Assembly: GCA_038244055.1 (NCBI GenBank)
Contig: JBBRTW010000365.1
Location: 1-7,613 of the forward strand
Origin: DASPKW01 sp038244055
GTDB lineage: Bacteria > Planctomycetota > Phycisphaerae > Tepidisphaerales > Tepidisphaeraceae
Direction of reading: 5' to 3'
Length of the DNA: 7,613 nt
Positions 1-4,732 of the stretch are shown one piece after another (the first letter of the stretch is position 1; each line of letters starts with the position of its first letter). The position numbers and the translations under genes are program-made. A model generated the notes under the pieces. That model ran no database searches. It was not told where the DNA came from and was given only the letters and a program-made list of their open reading frames with translations.

Positions 1-125
1 AAATCGCACAAATCCTGAGTGTCATGATCTTCGAGAAAACCCCGATAATTCAGGTGTTTTCAGAGATTCAGCAGAAAAACGCCGAGGACGATAATCGTAA
101 CCAGTTGATGCTGTTCGACTTCTGA
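1..125 (+). CDS. IS4-like transposase, C-terminal fragment (5' truncated by window edge)
   Basis: The reading frame is open from base 3 and ends at TGA 123-125, giving the last 40 residues of a protein. The visible tail contains QILSVMIFEKTPIIQVFSEI and ends NQLMLFDF. From memory, many DDE transposases of the IS4 family end with a 'LQILS..LFEKTP' helix followed by an 'NQL.LFD' tail, and this matches closely. The catalytic DDE residues would lie upstream, outside the window, so activity cannot be judged. The stop is followed at once by ccggacagtagtg (126-138), which could be the start of the IS terminal inverted repeat. The other end of the element is not visible. An alternative is another DDE transposase family with a similar tail. 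Confidence 0.7.
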   Translation, partial: IAQILSVMIFEKTPIIQVFSEIQQKNAEDDNRNQLMLFDF

Positions 126-202
126 CCGGACAGTAGTGATTGCGGATTGCGGATTGAAAACCGCATTTCAATCCACAATCCGAAATCCGAAATCCGAAAT
201 TG
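126..202. repeat. Hairpin and 7-nt tandem microrepeat after the transposase (possible IS end)
   Basis: Bases 144-159 (ggattgcggattgaaa) pair with 166-181 (tttcaatccacaatcc) with one mismatch around a 6-nt loop, giving a 16-bp stem. The right arm runs into three tandem copies of ccgaaat (180-200), and the left arm contains gcggatt twice (142-155), so both arms have a 7-nt period. The first 13 bases, ccggacagtagtg, may be the terminal inverted repeat of the IS. The hairpin is either part of the IS end, a terminator, or a separate dispersed repeat; the sequence does not decide. Confidence 0.6.
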
Positions 203-371
203 TTGCCCACTTCATGCCACATGCGATTGCCCTGCCCCACTCCCCCTCTGTGCCAAATAGCCCCCACCACCTCACCGCCCACATCGCACCCCTTCCCCAT
301 ATTCCCCCCCTCCCAGCCAGCCCACGCTCATTTCCCCGCAAAAAAAGGCGCATTTCCACGCCCCACACAGG

Positions 372-377
372 TATACT
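372..377 (+). promoter_or_regulatory. Possible -10 box (TATACT) for the gene starting at 402
   Basis: TATACT matches five of six consensus -10 bases and lies 24 nt before the ATG at 402. No recognisable -35 box sits 16-18 nt upstream, where the sequence is cgcatt. The rest of 203-401 is unusually C-rich on this strand and shows no gene or other clear signal. Confidence 0.2.
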
Positions 378-401
378 CATGCGGTTTCTCCCGGGCACCC
401 C

Positions 402-950
402 ATGAAGCATCCTGTCGTCGGAACCATCGCTCTGTTGGCCATCCTCGCCGGAGGAGCCTACATCGGCTGGCAATTCAAGGACCGCCGGGTCGAAGGCGTC
501 CGCAACACTTCCGGCCCAGCCGCCCGCGCCGCACTTCAGGCCTCCCTGGGCCTCGAGCTTCCCCGCTCGGCCTACGACCCCAGTTGCTTCGAAGAAGACC
601 TCGAAAAAACCAAGCTCGTCTTCGCCGGCTTCGACATCCCCGCCATCGAGCTCCCCGATCTCCTGTCCCAACTTCACGATTCCAACCTCACCCTTCCCGG
701 CTTCCAGGAGCTGACCAGCGACAACACCCTCTTCGAATCCATGAAACTGCAGTCGAGCAAGGTCGATCCTCGACATGTCTGGTGGAAGCTGGAAGAACTC
801 AAAAATCCCCGCTGCGCCTCCCGCACCGGCCGAAGAAACTCCAACCAACTCGTCTGGCGCGTCCAGGTCTGCGCCGGCGAAACCAGCGCCTCCAACTACC
901 GCGTCTATCTCGCCTTCTCCGAAGAACCCGCCGAGGCGGCGGCAAAGTAA
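402..950 (+). CDS. Membrane-anchored hypothetical protein
   Basis: This is a 182-residue protein that I do not recognise. Residues 1-3 (MKH) precede a hydrophobic stretch at about 4-22 (VVGTIALLAILAGGAYIGW), followed by a basic patch (KDRR). This suggests an uncleaved signal anchor with the rest of the protein in the periplasm. The remainder is soluble, with three cysteines at 62, 138 and 157 and an alanine-rich C-terminus. The start is the first ATG after a long C-rich region. No Shine-Dalgarno is visible; a TATACT lies 24 nt upstream. Codon use is GC-rich with strong C at third positions, as in the YkgJ gene at 3103, which supports real coding. The gene converges on the sigma factor gene across a 254-bp repeat-bearing gap. 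No functional link is evident. Confidence 0.75.
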   Translation: MKHPVVGTIALLAILAGGAYIGWQFKDRRVEGVRNTSGPAARAALQASLGLELPRSAYDPSCFEEDLEKTKLVFAGFDIPAIELPDLLSQLHDSNLTLPGFQELTSDNTLFESMKLQSSKVDPRHVWWKLEELKNPRCASRTGRRNSNQLVWRVQVCAGETSASNYRVYLAFSEEPAEAAAK

Positions 951-1026
951 TTCCAATCTTCCAGATGGTCTGACGGGATTCGTTGCAACAAGCGGCGCGC
1001 GTTGAATATGCGATGCCGCCAGTTCT

Positions 1027-1211
1027 CGAATGAAAGATCATCGCAAAGAAGCAAAGGGACAAAGAGGCAACGCAGAAAACGGAGAAATACGGAAGGCGCG
1101 CTTGCCGTCGCATTTCCCGGTCAACCCCCAACTCCCAATTCTCTGTCTTCAATTCTCTTCCTCTTCTTTGTCCCTCCGCACCTTTGCGCCTTGGCGTTCA
1201 TCTTTCATTCG
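1027..1211. repeat. Long imperfect inverted repeat spanning the sigma factor 3' end
   Basis: The left arm at 1027-1064 and right arm at 1166-1211 are imperfect reverse complements. Bases 1027-1038 (cgaatgaaagat) pair 12/12 with 1200-1211, cgcaaag 1042-1048 pairs with 1182-1188, and gggacaaag 1056-1064 pairs with 1166-1174. About 100 nt separate the arms, with a CT-rich tract at about 1127-1165. The sigma factor's stop codon (complement of 1205-1207) lies inside the right arm. The element occupies most of the gap 951-1204 between two convergent genes, so it could also act as a bidirectional terminator. No ORF in 951-1204 looks like a gene. Confidence 0.7.
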
Positions 1212-2020
1212 TTCACAGAGTGATGTTGCCTTTCGCTCGACGGCGCATTACCCGTCCCCCGCAACATCATCCACACCACCAGCGCGAACAACCCCGCCAT
1301 CACCGCGATCGCCATCGTCCACCAGAACCCCCCCGCCCATTGCAACGCCCCCGCCGCCACATGCTGCCCCGTCCGCCCCGAAAGCATCGTGATCTTCCCC
1401 AGTTCCGCCATCAACTCCGCCGGCGTGGCCATCGCCACCGCACCATGATCGCGAAGCAGGGTCGCCAGCAGCGCGGCCGCGATGATGACGCCTTTCGCCT
1501 TGAGCTTGTCGCGCAGCATCTCCACACCCGATTTCATCTTCCGCGAAACCGTCGCCGGCGAGGTCTTCAATTCCCCCGCAAGCTGCGTCTGCGATTTCCC
1601 CTGCAAAAAATGCCCCACCAGCAGCAATCGCGCCTCCGGCGGCAATTCCGCCAGGGCCCGATCCACATGCGGTGAAATATCCGACCACGCCGTCGCCTCC
1701 GAGGCCGGCCGGGGCACATACCCCGCCTCGCGATGCGCCCGACTCGATTCGCTCCGCGCCGCATCGATCGCCAGCCTCGTCGCGGCCGTGTGCAGCCATC
1801 CCCCCAATGATTGCTGCACCGCCTCGGGCTTCTGCGACAACCGGAAAAACGTCTCCTGCGAAACATCATCCGCCCGCGCCCGATCCGACAGAATCCGCAT
1901 GGCCGTCGTGAACACGGCCGCCGCATACCGCCGCACAATCTCCGCAAACGCCTCCTGATCGCCGGCCTGGCGATAGCGATCGAGCAATCCAAAATCCGAT
2001 TCACCAGCTTGCATGTACAT
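1205..2020 (-). CDS. ECF-like RNA polymerase sigma factor with C-terminal membrane segment
   Basis: This 271-residue protein should direct RNA polymerase to alternative promoters. Region 2 lies at about residues 22-88, with the core-binding/-10 signature ADDVSQETFFRLSQ followed by GGWLHTAATRLAIDAAR. Region 4 lies at about 124-173 (LPPEARLLLVGHFL, then QTQLAGELKTSPATVSRKMK as the helix-turn-helix). ECF factors usually end after region 4 at about 170-200 residues; this one continues for about 95 more. The tail has a hydrophobic stretch (GVIIAAALLATLL, about 177-189) and a clear transmembrane helix (about 232-253, FWWTMAIAVMAGLFALVVWMML). The protein therefore looks membrane-tethered, as in several planctomycete ECF groups with C-terminal extensions. 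No separate anti-sigma gene is adjacent, so the tail may serve in control (inference). Starts at GTG 2021-2023, ATG 2018-2020 and ATG 2012-2014 are all possible; no strong Shine-Dalgarno distinguishes them. Confidence 0.9.
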   Translation of the reverse strand: MYMQAGESDFGLLDRYRQAGDQEAFAEIVRRYAAAVFTTAMRILSDRARADDVSQETFFRLSQKPEAVQQSLGGWLHTAATRLAIDAARSESSRAHREAGYVPRPASEATAWSDISPHVDRALAELPPEARLLLVGHFLQGKSQTQLAGELKTSPATVSRKMKSGVEMLRDKLKAKGVIIAAALLATLLRDHGAVAMATPAELMAELGKITMLSGRTGQHVAAGALQWAGGFWWTMAIAVMAGLFALVVWMMLRGTGNAPSSERQHHSVNE

Positions 2021-2054
2021 CACACTTGAGACGGAGCGATTCGCGATTCTTTCA

Positions 2055-2236
2055 TCATTTTATTATGTATCGCGCCGTCGGTAAACCAGAACAAGCAGGG
2101 ACAGAGCGCCGGGGCGCAGCGACAGAGCGCCGTCTCGGATGGCGTTATGCGTCATTTTATTTTGTGTCGCGCCGTCGGTAAACCAGAACAAGCCGGGACA
2201 GAGCGACAGAGCGCCGTCCCGGATGGCGTTATGCGT
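2055..2236. repeat. Two tandem copies of a palindromic repeat with variable loop, left side of the transposase gene
   Basis: Copy 1 is about 2055-2152 and copy 2 about 2152-2236. They share 27 identical bases at 2070-2096 and 2167-2193 and end alike in ggatggcgttatgcgt. Each contains a short stem: in copy 2 ccgggac (2193-2199) pairs with gtcccgg (2216-2222) around a 16-nt loop. In copy 1 the stem is degenerate (cagggac/gtctcgg) with a 29-nt loop. Loops begin agagcg and end agagcgcc and differ in the middle. A third copy lies inverted at 2977-3043. The rest of 2024-2343 (2024-2054 and 2237-2343) shows no other gene; the sigma factor's promoter must lie within or next to copy 1 but is not recognisable. 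Confidence 0.88.
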
Positions 2237-2343
2237 TGAACCGGTCATGACTTGGAACTGCCGCCACGGCGAAAGCATCCGCCACGCTGTCGATAAATCC
2301 GCCTAAATCAACGCGTTCTGGCCAGAATGCGTACCATTTCACT

Positions 2344-2934
2344 ATGCATGGCGACCCGCTTATTTGGCGTCACGTCGTATTGAGCACCAAAGGGCGCTGG
2401 CTCCATGGCGACCCTCAGGGCTTTCGCAGCCGCGATCACCGCATTCATTCGTCGGGAACTTCCGAATACGCGCCCGTGCCCGGCGAGCACAAAGCGCTCC
2501 ATGAGTATCATCAAGCCCGATCCGCTACTGCTGTGAGGATTGCTGCCGACCTGCGACGCACGATCGCGGACACTTTCGCCGCGGCACTGGTCAATTCCGG
2601 CTGGCGGGTGCGGGTTGTATCGCTGACCGATGCGCATCTACACGCGCTTGCCAAGCTCCCGGCGGACAAGGCCCTCACCAAGCAGATCGTCGGCGACGCC
2701 AAGCGGATTTCATCGCGCAGCGTCAAGCGGGAACTGCCGGGAAGCATATGGTCTGAAGGCGGTAGTTTCGAGCCGGTTTGGGACTACATGCACAATGAGA
2801 ATGTATTTAGCTATATCCTAGATCATCGCAATGAAGGAGCGTATATCTGGCATGATGAGTATCCGTTACCGCAATTGGAAAAATCTTGCAGGGAGACGGC
2901 CGAGGCATATTTGGAACGGGTGGGCAGGACGTGA
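2344..2934 (+). CDS. REP-associated tyrosine transposase-like protein (Y1/HUH superfamily)
   Basis: This is a 196-residue protein. The N-terminal part reads PLIWRHVVLSTKGRWLHGDP, followed by RSRDHRIHSSG, which I associate with a planctomycete family of Y1 (PF01797-like) transposases. The metal-binding HUH-type pair is H98-L-H100 in TDAHLHALAKLP. The C-terminal block FSYILDHRNEGAYIW corresponds to the 'YI..NP..AG' helix of RAYTs, so Tyr157 is the candidate nucleophile. Such enzymes cut and join single-stranded DNA at hairpins. The gene is bracketed by inverted palindromic repeats (2055-2236 and 2977-3043), as RAYT genes typically are. Codon use is less C-biased than in its neighbours (for example agctatatcctagatcat), suggesting separate ancestry. 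The start follows open frame from 2251, with no Shine-Dalgarno. The family assignment is from memory; it could be a domesticated, non-catalytic relative. Confidence 0.75.
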   Translation: MHGDPLIWRHVVLSTKGRWLHGDPQGFRSRDHRIHSSGTSEYAPVPGEHKALHEYHQARSATAVRIAADLRRTIADTFAAALVNSGWRVRVVSLTDAHLHALAKLPADKALTKQIVGDAKRISSRSVKRELPGSIWSEGGSFEPVWDYMHNENVFSYILDHRNEGAYIWHDEYPLPQLEKSCRETAEAYLERVGRT

Positions 2935-2976
2935 ATCGGCGCTGAACCGATTGGATCTGCGCCGGCAGCCAACTCG

Positions 2977-3043
2977 ACGCATTACGCCATCCGGGACGGC
3001 GCTCTGGTCGCTGTCGCTCCCGGCGCTCTGTCCCGGCTTGTTC
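2977..3043. repeat. Third copy of the 2055-2236 repeat, inverted, right side of the transposase gene
   Basis: On the minus strand this matches the right part of the unit at 2152-2236. It shares 23 bases including ccatccgggacggcgctctg and 19 bases gctctgtcccggcttgttc. The stem ccgggac (2991-2997) / gtcccgg (3030-3036) is intact, with a 32-nt loop. Similarity ends at about 3043. It therefore lacks the outer part of the left copies (cgtcggtaaacc and the T-rich segment). Confidence 0.87.
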
Positions 3044-3102
3044 GAGGGCTGCTGAAATCAAACCGCTTTTGGGTTAGAGTCCCCAACTCGTTTAAGTGAC
3101 AC

Positions 3103-3639
3103 ATGCCCAAAAAGCTCACCGTCCTCCCCGACTCCTCCCCGCGCGACCCCTGGTTCGCCGAGGGCCTTTCCTTCTCCTGCACCTGCTCGGGCAACTGCTG
3201 CACCGGAGGGCCGGGCTTTATCTGGCTCACCGATGACGAGATCGACCGCCTGGCCGCCCATCTCAAGCTTCCCCGCGAAGAGACCATTCGCAAATACTGC
3301 AAAAAGGTCGGCCGAAAAATCTCCCTCCGCGACCCCCAGAACCGCCACGGCCAGTTCGATTGCGTCTTCCTCAAGGAAATCGAACCCGACCCGAAAGAAA
3401 AATCCGCCGGCAAGGTCGCCCACCGCCGACGCGTCTGCGGCATCTACCCCGTCCGCCCCCTGCAATGCCGCACCTGGCCCTTCTGGGATGGCAACCTCAT
3501 CTCCAAAGCCGACTGGGACCACGCCGCCAAACGCTGCCCCGGCATGAACCGCGGCCGGGAATTCACCGCCAAGGAAATCGAGTCACTCCGCGATGCCGAG
3601 GACTGGCCGGACAAGCCGCCGACATCGGGGAAATCGTAG
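3103..3639 (+). CDS. YkgJ-type cysteine cluster protein (putative zinc- or iron-chelating)
   Basis: This 178-residue protein belongs to the YkgJ/PF03692 family of putative Zn/Fe-chelating proteins. The diagnostic N-terminal cluster is C26-x-C28-x3-C32-C33 (SCTCSGNCCTGGPGFIWLT). It is followed by the conserved FDCVFL (C87) and by CGIYPVRPLQCRTWPFW (C112 and C122), with a late cysteine at 145. The order and spacing are those of the family, whose biochemical role is largely unknown; a bound metal or cluster is inferred from the cysteines only. There is no signal peptide, so it is probably cytoplasmic. The start is the first ATG of the frame, with no clear Shine-Dalgarno, 59 bp after the inverted repeat at 2977-3043. 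The TAG stop at 3637-3639 lies inside the first arm of the palindromic element 3634-3763. Neighbours give no functional hint. Confidence 0.9.
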   Translation: MPKKLTVLPDSSPRDPWFAEGLSFSCTCSGNCCTGGPGFIWLTDDEIDRLAAHLKLPREETIRKYCKKVGRKISLRDPQNRHGQFDCVFLKEIEPDPKEKSAGKVAHRRRVCGIYPVRPLQCRTWPFWDGNLISKADWDHAAKRCPGMNRGREFTAKEIESLRDAEDWPDKPPTSGKS

Positions 3640-3763
3640 CACGGGCATCTTGCCCGTGTGAGCAGCGCTGAACAAACCGCAATGGAAATCCGCCAGAGAA
3701 CTCGCGTAAAAAATCAAATTCTCCATCAGCGCAACCAACACGGGCAAGATGCCCGTGCCACGA
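3634..3763. repeat. Paired palindromic element (BIME- or MITE-like) between convergent genes
   Basis: Two 26-nt arms, 3634-3659 and 3738-3763, are inverted copies of each other with one mismatch. Each arm is itself a hairpin: cacgggca-tct-tgcccgtg at 3640-3658 and cacgggca-aga-tgcccgtg at 3739-3757, both with 8-bp stems and 3-nt loops. A 78-nt spacer separates them. The element fills the space between the YkgJ gene, whose stop codon it contains, and the GH16 gene, whose stop is 3 nt beyond it. I recall this palindrome as a common dispersed repeat in planctomycete and verrucomicrobial genomes. It may terminate transcription from both sides, although no U-tract follows the stems. Confidence 0.88.
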
Positions 3764-3765
3764 AA

Positions 3766-4698
3766 TCACTTCTTCACATACACCCTCACCCAATCAAACT
3801 CCGCCACCTCCGGCAGTTTCCCATCATCCACCGCATCCGTCTTATTTAATGGAGATGCAATCGAGGTCAGCCACACCTGCATCGGCCCATGCACGAATTT
3901 CGTCGCATCCACCGTCTGCACCAGCTCGCCATCGAAATAAAACTTGATCTGCTTCTCATCGAACTCGGCCGCGTAAATGTGAAAATCCTTGGCCAGGTTT
4001 GCCTCGGTTTTCACGCGCTGATGCCCGTAGCTCTTGTGCGCCGGCAGCCACTCGTGCAGGTTGGCGCTGTAGGCGTGAAGGTCGTTTGAATCCTGCTCGC
4101 AGACATCGATCTCCTGCCGCGCATCCTTCGCCTTGGCCGCCTCCGGGTCTCCCGCCTTCGGGCCGCCGTTTCGCATCATCCAGAACGAAGTATGCCACCC
4201 TTTCCCCGCCGGCACGCGCATCCGCGCCTGGTAAAACCCGTGAATGAAAGTCTCTTTGCTGATCGCACCCCCGGCCGTGTAATGCGACTTGCCGAAATCC
4301 TCCTTCTTCAAATGCAGCTTGAGCGCCCCGCCCGCCACGCTCACATTCTCCGCCCGCTGCGTGCTCCAATAGCGCTCGCCCGTGCGATAGATCCACTTGG
4401 CCTCATCCACCTTGTCCCCCTCGAACTCATCCGAAAACGCCAGCACATACCCGGCCGGCACCGCATCCGGCTTGGCCGCCCCTTTCACCGGCGCGGCGGT
4501 CTTCGCCTTCTCACCCGCCTTCCCCGCCTCGGGTTTGGGCGCGGCCGCCAACGTGCACAACACCAGCATCAGGGTCGGAAGCCGGCCACCCAAAAATCCA
4601 AAAACGCCGACAGGTGTTCCCCGGCTCCCCACCCTTTCACATCGTCCGCCGTGCGCCGCTCCAACACCATGTAATTTCTGTTTCATCATTCCACCCAT
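3766..4698 (-). CDS. Secreted glycoside hydrolase family 16 (GH16) enzyme
   Basis: GH16 enzymes are retaining endo-hydrolases of beta-glucans, agars, carrageenans or related glycans. In this 310-residue protein the catalytic motif ExDxxE is E196-I-D198-V-C-E201, with the usual GKGWHTSFWMM strand before it (about 166-175). The beta-sandwich runs from about residue 83 (GYVLAFSDEFEGDKVDEAKW) to the end (EFDWVRVYVKK). A hydrophobic segment (LPTLMLVLCTLAAA, 40-53) looks like a signal peptide, followed by a K/A/P-rich linker (54-82). The start is set by AGGAG 9 nt upstream, but this leaves a long 38-residue basic, glycine-rich stretch before the hydrophobic core; a later start is possible. It is 34 bp downstream of the esterase gene on the same strand, so probably co-transcribed. 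Substrate cannot be told from sequence alone. Confidence 0.9.
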   Translation of the reverse strand: MGGMMKQKLHGVGAAHGGRCERVGSRGTPVGVFGFLGGRLPTLMLVLCTLAAAPKPEAGKAGEKAKTAAPVKGAAKPDAVPAGYVLAFSDEFEGDKVDEAKWIYRTGERYWSTQRAENVSVAGGALKLHLKKEDFGKSHYTAGGAISKETFIHGFYQARMRVPAGKGWHTSFWMMRNGGPKAGDPEAAKAKDARQEIDVCEQDSNDLHAYSANLHEWLPAHKSYGHQRVKTEANLAKDFHIYAAEFDEKQIKFYFDGELVQTVDATKFVHGPMQVWLTSIASPLNKTDAVDDGKLPEVAEFDWVRVYVKK

Positions 4699-4707
4699 CC
4701 ATCATCA

Positions 4708-4712
4708 CTCCT
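4708..4712 (-). promoter_or_regulatory. Ribosome binding site (AGGAG) for the GH16 gene
   Basis: AGGAG on the minus strand ends 9 nt before the ATG at 4698. Two other ATGs (4703-4705 and 4700-4702) lie between it and that start, in a different frame. The one at 4702 would give only a 21-codon ORF overlapping the GH16 start. Confidence 0.55.
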
Positions 4713-4732
4713 GCGAAACGCGCGCTTCTCAA

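Noticed and set aside
168..956. Long minus-strand open frame (262 codons) opposite the 402-950 gene.
   Set aside because: It is a low-complexity Gly/Ala/Glu translation of a C-rich strand, lacks recognisable motifs, and extends into the hairpin at 166-202. The plus-strand gene has a membrane anchor and consistent codon bias.
1248..1799. Second minus-strand open frame and several plus-strand frames across the sigma factor gene.
   Set aside because: Their translations are biased (Gly/Ala/Asp, or Arg/Pro/His) shadows of the sigma factor, which has clear region 2 and region 4 motifs.
2237..2949. tgaaccg at 2237-2243 and 2943-2949 as a target-site duplication around the transposase gene.
   Set aside because: Only 7 nt match, and the two sites are placed asymmetrically relative to the flanking repeats (directly adjacent on the left, 27 nt inside on the right), so chance is likely. 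Y1 transposases also do not make target duplications.
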